From positions 1 through 5,174 of the forward strand of contig JAEYOT010000184.1 of the NCBI GenBank assembly GCA_023411445.1: DNA of 5,174 nt. Reading direction: 5' to 3'. Position numbers and translations under genes: made by a program. A model generated the notes under the pieces. The model did no database searches. It saw nothing but the letters and a program-made list of their open reading frames with translations, and was not told the origin of the DNA. This document shows positions 1-5,174 of the stretch, piece after piece; the stretch's first letter is position 1, and every line of letters begins with the position of its first letter. The DNA comes from Pseudomonadota bacterium (lineage in GTDB: Bacteria; Myxococcota_A; Polyangia; Polyangiales; Polyangiaceae).

Positions 1-195
1 GTGCCTGGCCAGCGCGACGCGCAGCGCCGGCTCGAAGCCCGCATCCGAGCCCACGAGCAGCACGGTCGGCTCGGCTTGCACGCTGGGCGAGCCGGAGCGC
101 CGCAAGGTCGGGCGCGCCGTCTTCAGCTCCGTGAGCGGTCGAGGCACGCCGATTTTCGCGGGCCGCGGGGGCACCTCGGACCGAACCGGACGCAT
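1..195 (-). CDS. Partial CDS: N-terminus of a possible receiver-like (response-regulator type) protein
   Basis: The first 65 codons of a minus-strand gene are visible; the rest lies beyond the left edge. The ATG at 195 is preceded by GGGGAG four bases upstream, a good ribosome binding site. The frame is convincing because about 58 of 65 codons end in G or C, as in the neighbouring genes. Residues 1-43 are rich in Arg, Pro and Ser and look like a disordered leader. Residues 44-65 (TVLLVGSDAGFEPALRVALA onward) resemble the first beta strand and first helix of a receiver (REC) domain. In classical receivers the strand is followed by an Asp/Glu pair that binds magnesium; here those positions read Gly-Ser, with one Asp after them. 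If this is a receiver, it may not be phosphorylated in the usual way. The domain call rests on about 22 residues, so another Rossmann-like alpha/beta domain is possible. A promoter-like sequence lies at 273-301. Confidence 0.6.
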   Translation of the reverse strand, partial: MRPVRSEVPPRPAKIGVPRPLTELKTARPTLRRSGSPSVQAEPTVLLVGSDAGFEPALRVALARH

Positions 196-272
196 GACTC
201 CCCATCATCCCAGACTCGCCTCGCGACGCAAAGCCGCTCGCGCGCTCCGCGCTCGACCCTCTGCTCCGTCTG

Positions 273-301
273 ATTACAGGCACGCACAAAGGCGCCGGCA
301 A
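273..301 (-). promoter_or_regulatory. Putative sigma70-type promoter for the gene at 195
   Basis: Read on the minus strand, TTGCCG (301-296; four of six matches to TTGACA) is followed after exactly 17 bases by TGTAAT (278-273; five of six matches to TATAAT). This is the best promoter-like arrangement I found in the window. It would start transcription near 266 and leave a 5' leader of about 70 bases before the ATG at 195. The -35 element overlaps the inverted repeat at 289-318. This is a match by eye, not experimental. Confidence 0.45.
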
Positions 302-318
302 TCTTCGCGCGGCGCCTT
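289..318. repeat. Perfect 9-bp inverted repeat (hairpin or operator) between the YchJ-like gene and the left-edge gene
   Basis: AAGGCGCCG (289-297) and its exact reverse complement CGGCGCCTT (310-318) flank a 12-base loop. Two more pairs can form inside the loop if one base bulges. On the minus strand the hairpin comes about 80 bases after the stop codon of the YchJ-family gene and is followed by CCTTTGTG. That short T run makes it at most a weak intrinsic terminator. It also overlaps the -35 element of the putative downstream promoter, so it could equally be an operator. Confidence 0.5.
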
Positions 319-326
319 CATTAAGT

Positions 327-346
327 GCGCGGAGTTAGCGCGGAGT
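327..346. repeat. Tandem 9-bp direct repeat (11-bp period)
   Basis: GCGCGGAGT occurs at 327-335 and again at 338-346, separated by TA. The period of 11 bp is about one helical turn, which would place both copies on the same DNA face. It lies in the non-coding gap between the YchJ-family stop codon (399) and the left-edge gene, just upstream of the inverted repeat and putative promoter as read on the minus strand. The function is unknown and it may be chance in GC-rich DNA. Confidence 0.35.
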
Positions 347-398
347 CATAGCAGGCATGACGCCGCTGCCACCGAGCACGCCGATCGAATGGGCGCCG

Positions 399-884
399 TC
401 AGGCGCCGTGGCACTTCTTGTACTTCTTTCCGCTACCGCAGGGGCACGGGTCGTTGCGGCCGGCCTTGGGGCCCTCGTTGCGCACGGGCGGGCCCTTCAG
501 CTCCACGCCGTCCACGAACACCCAGCGCGGTCCGTGTTTCTTGAACGTGGCGCGCTCGCGGTGGTCGATCGACACGCCGCGGATCTTGTAGCGCGCGACG
601 AACTCGACCACGCCTTCTTGATCCGCTTCCTGACCGCCCTCGGTCTTGGTGATCTCGAGGCCCAGCCACTCGGCGCTCTTGGACCAAGCCTCGGTGTTGT
701 TGCGATCGACCTCGTTTACCGTGTCAGGATCGTGCGAGCTCAGGATGTAGTCGACGTTGCCGGTCGCGTAGGCGGTGTAGCGCGAGCGCATCAGCGTCTC
801 GGCGGTGTCCGGTAGCACCTTGCCGGCGATGATGGGGCCGCAGCACGTTTCGAGGGATTCGCCTTTTCCGCAGGGACAAGTCAT
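399..884 (-). CDS. YchJ-family (UPF0225) protein with a SEC-C zinc motif at each end
   Basis: A 161-residue cytoplasmic protein. The N-terminus [16 protein letters not shown] carries a SEC-C-type motif (Cys3, Cys5, Cys14, Cys15). It leads into the YchJ core, where the [17 protein letters not shown] stretch is characteristic of the family. The core is an NTF2-like alpha+beta fold. The C-terminus ends in a textbook SEC-C motif, [13 protein letters not shown], with Cys147, Cys149, Cys158 and His159 as the predicted zinc ligands. The same motif ends SecA, where it binds zinc and contacts SecB. E. coli YchJ has the same two-ended arrangement and a similar length. The biochemical role is unknown. 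I chose the ATG at 884 rather than the upstream in-frame ATG at 914 because GGAG sits six bases before it and the SEC-C motif starts immediately after. It lies 81 bp downstream of mpl on the same strand, so co-transcription is plausible. No signal peptide or membrane segment is visible. Confidence 0.92.
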   Translation of the reverse strand: MTCPCGKGESLETCCGPIIAGKVLPDTAETLMRSRYTAYATGNVDYILSSHDPDTVNEVDRNNTEAWSKSAEWLGLEITKTEGGQEADQEGVVEFVARYKIRGVSIDHRERATFKKHGPRWVFVDGVELKGPPVRNEGPKAGRNDPCPCGSGKKYKKCHGA

Positions 885-965
885 CGTGAGCTCCAGGGGG
901 GCGCGTCCTAGCATGGGCGCGCCGCGGCGCTCAATCCGGCCGGCTACGCGCCAGAAATTCGCGGC

Positions 966-2432
966 TCAGGGCTGGGCTAGGCGCGCCAGCAGCTTGCCAT
1001 GAATGCCGCCGAACGCGCCGTTCGAGAGCAGGGCGATGGTGTCCCCCGGCTGGGCCAGGCGCGCGAGCTCCTCCACGATGGCCTCCACGGAGGGCAGCTG
1101 CTCTGCCGAGCGACCGCGCTCTGTGAGGGCAGCGACAACCGCGGACAAGTCCAGCCGCTCTTCCGGGGCTAGGTTGTCGCGACCGAGCGGGGCTAGCAGC
1201 ACCGCGTCGGCGTCGTCCCAGCACTCGGTGTACTCACGCTGGTGCAGGTTGCGGCAGGCGGTGGCAGAGCGCGGCTCGAACACCGCCAGCAGCTTGCCGC
1301 GTGGGTGCTTCTGGCGCAGCGCGCGCAGCGTCTCGCGCACGGCGGTCGGGTGGTGCGCGAAGTCGTCGTACACCGAGATGTCGCGCGGAGCGCCGAGCAA
1401 GTCCTGACGGCGTCGCACGCCAGCGAACTGAGCGAGCGCGGGGCCCAGCTGCTTCAGCTTCGCGCCGTAGCCTTGCGCGGCCGCCGCCAGCGCCGCTACG
1501 GCGTTTCTCAAGTTGTGGTGACCTGGCATGGGCAGCACGAAGCGCCCGGCCAGCACGCCTCCCGCGAACAAGTCGAACGTAGTGCCCGCCTCGCCGAACA
1601 CGGCGGGCGCCGCCAGCCAATGTGGGGGCTTGCCGCCGGTGTCCTCGTCCGCCAGCGCATACCACACGACCAGCGGGCTCTCGCCCAAGCTCTCGTCGAC
1701 CACACGACGCACGAGCGGATCGGCCGCGTTGGCGATCACGAGCCCAGTCTCGGGCAAGCGACGCAAGAGCTGCTTGAACGCGTCCAGGTAAGCCTCCAGC
1801 GTGGGGTAGATGTCGATGTGATCGTGCTCGATCGACGTGAGGATGACGACGTCAGCTCGGTAGTGCAGAAACTTCGCGGTCTTCTCGAAGAAGGCGGTGT
1901 CGTATTCGTCGCCCTCGATCACGAAGGGAGGGCGTCGGCTCGGCTTGTCACCGCTGGGCAGCCGGCGCTCGCTCGGGCGGCGCGGAGCGCGGAAGCTGCG
2001 CGGAAAGTTCTTCGGCAAGCCACCGACCAAGAACCCTGGCTGAAAGCCGGTGCTCTCCAGCAGCCACGCGGCCAGCGACGTGGTCGTCGTCTTACCGTGC
2101 GTGCCCGCGACCACCAGCGGCGACGTGCCCTCCAAGACGAAGCGATCCAGCGCGCCGGCGATGTGCGTGTACGGTAGGCCGCCGTCGATGGCCGCCCTGG
2201 CTTCCAGGTTGTGCGGCCTGCACACGTTGCCGATCACCACAAGATCGGGCGCTGGAGCGAGGTGCGCCGGGTCGAAGCCGAGCCGCGTCTTCACCCCCCA
2301 CTCGCTGAGCGCGGGGCCAATCGGCGGGTCGAAGGCGACATCGCTGCCGCTCACGTCGTGCCCCAGCTCCGCGAGCAACCCCGCGAGCGCGCCCATGCCG
2401 GTTCCGGCCACGGCGACGACGTGAATTTTCAT
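966..2432 (-). CDS. mpl: UDP-N-acetylmuramate:L-alanyl-gamma-D-glutamyl-meso-diaminopimelate ligase (murein peptide ligase)
   Basis: A Mur-ligase family enzyme of 488 residues. In the cytoplasm it uses ATP to join recycled L-Ala-gamma-D-Glu-meso-DAP to UDP-MurNAc, returning it to peptidoglycan synthesis. Three domains are visible. The N-terminal UDP-binding Rossmann region has VAVAGTGMGALAGLL (about 6-20) and GSD at 29-31. The central ATPase has the P-loop GTHGKTTT (110-117), the GDEYDTAFF block (174-182) and SIEHDHIDIYP (200-210). The C-terminal domain has VYDDFAHHPTAV, the signature separating Mpl from MurC. E. coli Mpl is about 457 residues. Much of the surplus is a basic Pro/Arg/Ser-rich insert (about 149-168) just before the GDEYD block. 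I chose the ATG at 2432 because MKIHVV matches the family's usual start. In-frame ATGs at 2453 and 2537 would add non-homologous residues, and the latter would overlap metF. The ribosome binding site is weak (GGGG three bases upstream). It diverges from metF. Confidence 0.94.
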   Translation of the reverse strand: MKIHVVAVAGTGMGALAGLLAELGHDVSGSDVAFDPPIGPALSEWGVKTRLGFDPAHLAPAPDLVVIGNVCRPHNLEARAAIDGGLPYTHIAGALDRFVLEGTSPLVVAGTHGKTTTTSLAAWLLESTGFQPGFLVGGLPKNFPRSFRAPRRPSERRLPSGDKPSRRPPFVIEGDEYDTAFFEKTAKFLHYRADVVILTSIEHDHIDIYPTLEAYLDAFKQLLRRLPETGLVIANAADPLVRRVVDESLGESPLVVWYALADEDTGGKPPHWLAAPAVFGEAGTTFDLFAGGVLAGRFVLPMPGHHNLRNAVAALAAAAQGYGAKLKQLGPALAQFAGVRRRQDLLGAPRDISVYDDFAHHPTAVRETLRALRQKHPRGKLLAVFEPRSATACRNLHQREYTECWDDADAVLLAPLGRDNLAPEERLDLSAVVAALTERGRSAEQLPSVEAIVEELARLAQPGDTIALLSNGAFGGIHGKLLARLAQP

Positions 2433-2507
2433 CAACCCCGCTTCAGGATTCATCAAGCGCGCTTTCTGGCACGGGCCTGACGTTACTGCTACGGTCGCCT
2501 GCCCGTC
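2433..2507. promoter_or_regulatory. Short divergent mpl/metF control region
   Basis: These 75 bases separate the start codons of mpl (minus) and metF (plus), so promoters for both are expected here or just inside the coding regions. I cannot pick out a convincing -35/-10 pair in either direction. ACGGGC (2471-2476) and GCCCGT (2501-2506) form a 6-bp inverted repeat with a 24-base loop ending one base before the metF ATG. It may be an operator or leader hairpin, or chance. There is no room for a SAM or cobalamin riboswitch, and I see none. Confidence 0.35.
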
Positions 2508-3368
2508 ATGAGGATCGTGGACAAGCTCGGGGGCCAACGCCCCGCTATCTCCTTCGAATTTTTCCCGCCGAAGGGCCCAGAAGGCGTGGACCGCCTGTTC
2601 ACGACGGTCGCCGAGCTTTCACCGTTCGCGCCCGCGTACGTCTCGGTCACGTATGGGGCAGGCGGTAGCACCCGCCAGCTCACGGTGGACTTGGTCGGCC
2701 GCATCCAGCGCGAGGTCGGCATCGAGGCCATGGCGCACCTCACCTGCGTCGGCGCCTCGCAAGAGGAGCTGGCCGGCGTGCTGGATCAGCTCGAGCAGGC
2801 GGGCGTGCACAACGTGATCGCGCTGCGCGGCGATCCGCCCAAGGGCTCGACCACGTTCGTCACCCATCAAGGTGGCTTCAGCCACGCCTCGGAGCTGGTC
2901 GCGTTCGCCAAGCGGCGCGGCGGCTTCTGCGTCGCGGGCGCGTGCTACCCGGAGAAGCACCCGGAGGCGGTCAGCCTCGAGGCCGATCTGCAGCACCTCA
3001 AGCGCAAGGTCGAGGCCGGCGCGGAGTTTCTAATCACGCAGCTGTTCTTCGACAACGCGGACTATTTCTCGTTTGTCGAGCGCGCGCGCCAGATTGGCAT
3101 CGAGGTGCCGATCGTCGCCGGCATCATGCCCATCACCAACGTCTCCCAGATCAAACGCTTCACCGCCTTGTGCGGCGCGCACATGCCCGAGCGCCTGATG
3201 CAGCGGCTGGAGCCGATCGCGCACGACGCCGACGCGGTGGGCGAGGTCGGGGTGGAGCACGCGACCGAGCAGTGCCGCGAGCTATTGGATCGCGGCGTAC
3301 CGGGCATCCATTTCTACACGCTCAACCGCTCGCGCGCGACGGTCGAGATCCTCGAGCGCCTGCGCTAA
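2508..3368 (+). CDS. metF: 5,10-methylenetetrahydrofolate reductase (MetF)
   Basis: A cytoplasmic FAD-dependent TIM-barrel enzyme of 286 residues, close to E. coli MetF (296). It reduces 5,10-methylene-THF to 5-methyl-THF with NAD(P)H, supplying the methyl group for methionine synthesis. Family motifs are clear and in order: ISFEFFPPK (14-22), where Glu17 corresponds to the catalytic Glu28 of E. coli; YVSVTYGAGGST (44-55); HLTCVG (77-82); ALRGDPP (105-111), with Asp109 the flavin-contacting Asp; GACYPEKHPE (144-153); and FLITQLFFDN (174-183), with the folate-contacting Gln178. The C-terminus GIHFYTLNRS is also typical. There is no allosteric SAM-binding extension, as expected for a bacterial enzyme. 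I see no Shine-Dalgarno before the ATG at 2508, so initiation may be leaderless or SD-independent. The TAA stop lies 16 bp from the stop of the convergent lipoprotein gene, with no terminator hairpin between. Confidence 0.97.
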   Translation: MRIVDKLGGQRPAISFEFFPPKGPEGVDRLFTTVAELSPFAPAYVSVTYGAGGSTRQLTVDLVGRIQREVGIEAMAHLTCVGASQEELAGVLDQLEQAGVHNVIALRGDPPKGSTTFVTHQGGFSHASELVAFAKRRGGFCVAGACYPEKHPEAVSLEADLQHLKRKVEAGAEFLITQLFFDNADYFSFVERARQIGIEVPIVAGIMPITNVSQIKRFTALCGAHMPERLMQRLEPIAHDADAVGEVGVEHATEQCRELLDRGVPGIHFYTLNRSRATVEILERLR

Positions 3369-3384
3369 CCAACCAGCGGCGCGG

Positions 3385-4746
3385 CTACTTGCGCAGCACG
3401 AGCGGCGTCGCGTCGGACTTTCCGGCGACGACCGCGTGCCAACCCGCGGGCAGCTCCGGACCGGCGAAGCGGAACACCCAGGCCGCGTCGCGGGGCGAAA
3501 GTGCGAGGCTGCCGGCGCCGTGCTCGATGCCGAAGCGGTTGTGCCAGTAGGCGCCGTGCAGCAGCTGACCGTTGCTCAGCTCGAGCACCCAGGGCGCGTC
3601 GTGCACCTCGAACGGCTCGCCAAAGCCTTTGGCCAGCCGCGCGCCGAGGGTGAGGTGCTTGCGCGCCACCGTGAAGGTCCCGAGCGGCAGCGCCCGTGGG
3701 CCGTCGCTCGCCGGCGTGGTGTCGGAGGCGTCCGCCGGGAGCTCGCGCGCCACGCTGACCAAGGTCGCGAACACGGGCGTCGTGCCCTCGTAAGCGACGA
3801 GCGTGCCCGTCACCACGCTCACGTCGAGCCAGCGCGTGCCTTCTTGCACGAAGTCTGGGAACACCGAGCGCTTCTGCACCACGGTCACGTCTTGGTGGCG
3901 CACCCACAGCTCATCGCCGGGCGGCGTGCCCTTCCCGGGTACCAGCGCCCAGTACTTTACGGAGCCGATGCTGCGAAAGCGCCCGCTCAGCGTCAGGCGC
4001 GCGTGGTACTCGAGCAGGTCACCCTTCTCCACGTCGTTCCGATCGAGGCGAAAGGTGCGCACGCCACGCTTGACGACGAACGCGAACGGAAGCTCCGCCT
4101 GCTTGCCCAGCTCGATCCCTGCGAAGTCGGAGGGGCGGGCCGCCTCCAGATCCGCTGCGCGCACGAACTGCCCGTTGGTGAGCAGCGCTAGGCGGCTCTC
4201 GGCGCCGCTCGGCTCGCGCGCCTTCCACGAGCCGACGACCGCCATCCCGGAGCGCCGTCGCAGCTTGCCGACCTCGCGCACGGAGTCGTCGCTGTTCAGA
4301 TCGCGCTCGAACAGCGGCGTCTCGCTGCGGGCGCGCCCGTAGGTGTAGGGCAGCTCTTGGTCGAGCTTCGGCGCGAGCGCCATCGCAGCCAGCGTCGGGT
4401 GGTTTTCGTCGAGTGTCGCCTCGGCACCCACACACACGAAGCCGCGGGGACGAACGGCGTACCACCCCGCTTTGCAGCCTGCGCGCGAGACCGGCTCGAC
4501 CGAACGCGGCACTCGCGCGCCCGCGTGCAAAATCCCGAGACTGGGCGCGCCCATGTCAGTGAATTCACGGACATGTACGAGCTCCGAAATAACTCCTAGT
4601 CGTGGAGCGTTTTCGGGCGGCACCGGCGCCGTGCGCACGACTTCGTCGGCGCGCGACAGCGCCGGTCCTTTTTCGCCGTCGCATGCGCTGAGCGCGCAGG
4701 CGAGCAAGCACGTCGCGACTCGCTGGTGCTTGCGGACGAAGTGCAT
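3385..4746 (-). CDS. Lipoprotein with SH3-like region and cysteine-less YkuD (L,D-transpeptidase-like) domain
   Basis: A 453-residue predicted lipoprotein. Residues 1-21 form a lipoprotein signal peptide (MHFVRKHQRVATCLLACALSA), with lipobox Leu-Ser-Ala and Cys22 as the lipidated residue. Residues 46-108 look like a bacterial SH3-type domain with two cysteines (91, 106) that could form a disulfide. A long middle part (about 110-305) is not recognised. From about 306 the YkuD fold is evident: RWLDVSVVTGTLVAYEGTTP, then PLGTFTV (354-360), then HGAYWH (397-402). YkuD enzymes continue with SHGC(V/I)xL, whose Cys attacks donor peptides to make 3-3 crosslinks or attach lipoproteins. Here the segment is EHGAGSLALSP (408-418), with Ala411 at the Cys position and two extra residues. 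No cysteine occurs after 106, so transpeptidase activity is doubtful; binding or another role is possible. Asp23 at +2 would mean inner-membrane retention by E. coli rules, which may not hold here. The start at 4746 is favoured by GGGAGG nine bases upstream and the signal peptide. Confidence 0.85.
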   Translation of the reverse strand: MHFVRKHQRVATCLLACALSACDGEKGPALSRADEVVRTAPVPPENAPRLGVISELVHVREFTDMGAPSLGILHAGARVPRSVEPVSRAGCKAGWYAVRPRGFVCVGAEATLDENHPTLAAMALAPKLDQELPYTYGRARSETPLFERDLNSDDSVREVGKLRRRSGMAVVGSWKAREPSGAESRLALLTNGQFVRAADLEAARPSDFAGIELGKQAELPFAFVVKRGVRTFRLDRNDVEKGDLLEYHARLTLSGRFRSIGSVKYWALVPGKGTPPGDELWVRHQDVTVVQKRSVFPDFVQEGTRWLDVSVVTGTLVAYEGTTPVFATLVSVARELPADASDTTPASDGPRALPLGTFTVARKHLTLGARLAKGFGEPFEVHDAPWVLELSNGQLLHGAYWHNRFGIEHGAGSLALSPRDAAWVFRFAGPELPAGWHAVVAGKSDATPLVLRK

Positions 4747-4755
4747 GCTGGACGG

Positions 4756-4761
4756 CCTCCC
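4756..4761 (-). promoter_or_regulatory. Ribosome binding site fixing the lipoprotein start
   Basis: GGGAGG on the minus strand lies nine bases before the ATG at 4746. It supports that start over the upstream in-frame ATG at 4875, which would put about 43 arginine/proline-rich residues ahead of an otherwise perfect lipoprotein signal peptide. Confidence 0.75.
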
Positions 4762-4933
4762 ACGTTCGACACGGATCGGACAAGTTTTTGACCGTGGTCC
4801 GCTCGGACGTCTCACCCGCCGCGGGATCGTGTTTCTTGGCGGACCCCGACCGGACGGCCTAGCGTGCGCACCCACATTGACGCTTTCGTGGCGACCAGCG
4901 AGCGCGCGACGCGACGATAATTGTCCCTATCTC
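4762..4933. other. Divergent non-coding region between the YkuD-like lipoprotein gene and the XRE gene
   Basis: The gap between the two divergent start codons is 220 bp in all and must hold both promoters. The half next to the lipoprotein gene is GC-rich. It carries CGGAC at 4777-4781, 4804-4808, 4840-4844 and 4851-4855, and the reverse complement GTCCG at 4797-4801. A -10-like GATAAT lies at 4916-4921 on the plus strand, but nothing at the right distance upstream matches a -35. TTGACG at 4877-4882 is a good -35 match, but 33 bases separate it from GATAAT. I cannot assign a promoter confidently. Confidence 0.3.
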
Positions 4934-4957
4934 ATCGTGTGGTAGTCCCAACACTAT
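4934..4957. promoter_or_regulatory. Imperfect dyad upstream of the XRE regulator, candidate autoregulatory operator
   Basis: ATCGTGTGG (4934-4942) and CCAACACTAT-type sequence (4949-4957) form an imperfect inverted repeat centred near 4945/4946. Seven of nine arm positions pair, including GTGT against ACAC, around a six-base spacer. The dyad ends nine bases before the ATG of the XRE gene. Many XRE-family regulators bind dyads at their own promoter to repress themselves. CTATC also occurs twice nearby (4927-4931 and 4954-4958). The assignment is inferred from position and symmetry only. Confidence 0.3.
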
Positions 4958-4966
4958 CAGTGGTTC

Positions 4967-5174
4967 ATGCCTGGTGCCGGAGTGATCAGAAATCGGCGTC
5001 CATTGCCTCTCGCATTTGGCCGCGAAGTTAGAAGACGTCGACTTGCTCTCGGCCTCACGCTGGAGCAACTCGCTGAACGTTCATCTCTGACGCCGAACTA
5101 TATCGGGACCGTCGAACATGGTCAGCGCGACCCGTCGCTCAGCACCATCCTCGCGCTCGCGCGTGGTCTGGGTG
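4967..5174 (+). CDS. Partial CDS: XRE-family helix-turn-helix transcriptional regulator
   Basis: The first 69 codons are visible before the gene runs off the right edge. Residues 17-69 form a recognisable Cro/C1-type DNA-binding domain: FGREVRRRRLALGLTLEQLA (17-36) covers helix 1 and the start of helix 2, SLTPNYIGTVEHGQRDPS (40-57) holds the recognition helix and the conserved E-x-G-x-R-x-P-S turn, and TILALARGLG begins helix 5. The ATG at 4967 is the first start after an in-frame TAG at 4943. No clear ribosome binding site precedes it; GTG at 4982 is an alternative start. About 38 of 69 codons end in G or C, and AGA is used three times. That is well below the neighbouring genes and suggests recent transfer. 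The target is unknown. It could be a stand-alone repressor, a phage or toxin-antitoxin regulator, or a restriction-modification controller; the missing 3' part and downstream gene would decide. Confidence 0.88.
   Translation, partial: MPGAGVIRNRRPLPLAFGREVRRRRLALGLTLEQLAERSSLTPNYIGTVEHGQRDPSLSTILALARGLG

Noticed and set aside
919..930. Perfect 12-bp palindrome GCGCCGCGGCGC (and CCGGCCGG at 936-943) between mpl and the YchJ-family gene
   Set aside because: Self-complementary GC-only strings are common in DNA of this composition. There is no T run for a terminator and no promoter context.
1242..2177. Long plus-strand open frame (311 codons) antisense to mpl, and similar long frames opposite the YchJ-family, metF and lipoprotein genes
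   Set aside because: These are typical antisense shadows in GC-rich DNA. Their translations are low-complexity Arg/Ala/Gly-rich and show no family motif, while the opposite strand encodes clear conserved proteins.
2467..2482. Sigma54-like motif TGGCAC upstream of metF
   Set aside because: The -24 half matches, but the -12 half reads TGAC instead of TTGC at the required spacing, so the invariant GC is missing.
3369..3384. Terminator between the convergent metF and lipoprotein genes
   Set aside because: The 16-bp gap and surrounding bases contain no stem-loop followed by a T run on either strand.
4790..4811. Small hairpins GACC-GT-GGTC and GTCC-GCTC-GGAC upstream of the lipoprotein gene
   Set aside because: The stems are only four base pairs, too short to call a structure with confidence.
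4859..5068. Minus-strand open frame opposite the XRE gene
   Set aside because: It overlaps the XRE start region, has no recognisable domain, and the plus strand carries a clear helix-turn-helix domain.
1..5174. tRNA, rRNA, CRISPR array, insertion sequence or riboswitch
   Set aside because: I looked for spaced repeats, terminal inverted repeats with transposase motifs, and conserved RNA cores in the gaps and found none. All non-coding gaps are shorter than 225 bp.

Overview
The window is GC-rich with strongly GC-biased third codon positions. It looks like a chromosomal segment of a soil-type, high-GC Gram-negative bacterium. The best guess is a myxobacterium (Myxococcota, Polyangium/Sorangium-like): it has a diderm-specific murein-recycling ligase, a large multi-domain L,D-transpeptidase-like lipoprotein, and arginine/proline-rich linkers. 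The lineage call is an inference from composition and gene style; there is no rRNA or other marker here.

Layout, left to right. (1) The 5' end of a minus-strand gene runs off the left edge (1-195). It begins with an Arg/Pro-rich linker and then what looks like the first strand and helix of a receiver-type domain. A good sigma70-like promoter lies upstream, overlapped by an inverted repeat. (2) A minus-strand pair follows: mpl (966-2432), the murein tripeptide recycling ligase, and downstream of it a YchJ-family protein with a SEC-C zinc motif at each end (399-884). The 81-bp gap suggests they may be co-transcribed. (3) metF (2508-3368, plus strand), methylenetetrahydrofolate reductase, diverges from mpl across 75 bp. 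(4) A lipoprotein with an SH3-like region and a C-terminal YkuD (L,D-transpeptidase) fold (3385-4746, minus) converges on metF with only 16 bp between the stop codons. Its catalytic cysteine position is occupied by alanine. (5) An XRE-family helix-turn-helix regulator (4967 to the right edge, plus) diverges from the lipoprotein gene. It is cut by the window end and has clearly less GC-biased codons than its neighbours.

How the genes fit together: mpl and the YkuD-like lipoprotein both concern peptidoglycan, one in cytoplasmic recycling and the other at the envelope, but they are in different transcription units and separated by metF, a one-carbon/methionine gene. The window therefore reads mostly as ordinary housekeeping chromosome. 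I see no defence system, CRISPR array, insertion sequence, tRNA or rRNA. The points most worth a second look are the cysteine-less YkuD domain, the compositionally foreign XRE gene with a dyad just before its start, the basic insert in Mpl, and the promoter/inverted-repeat arrangement near position 300.
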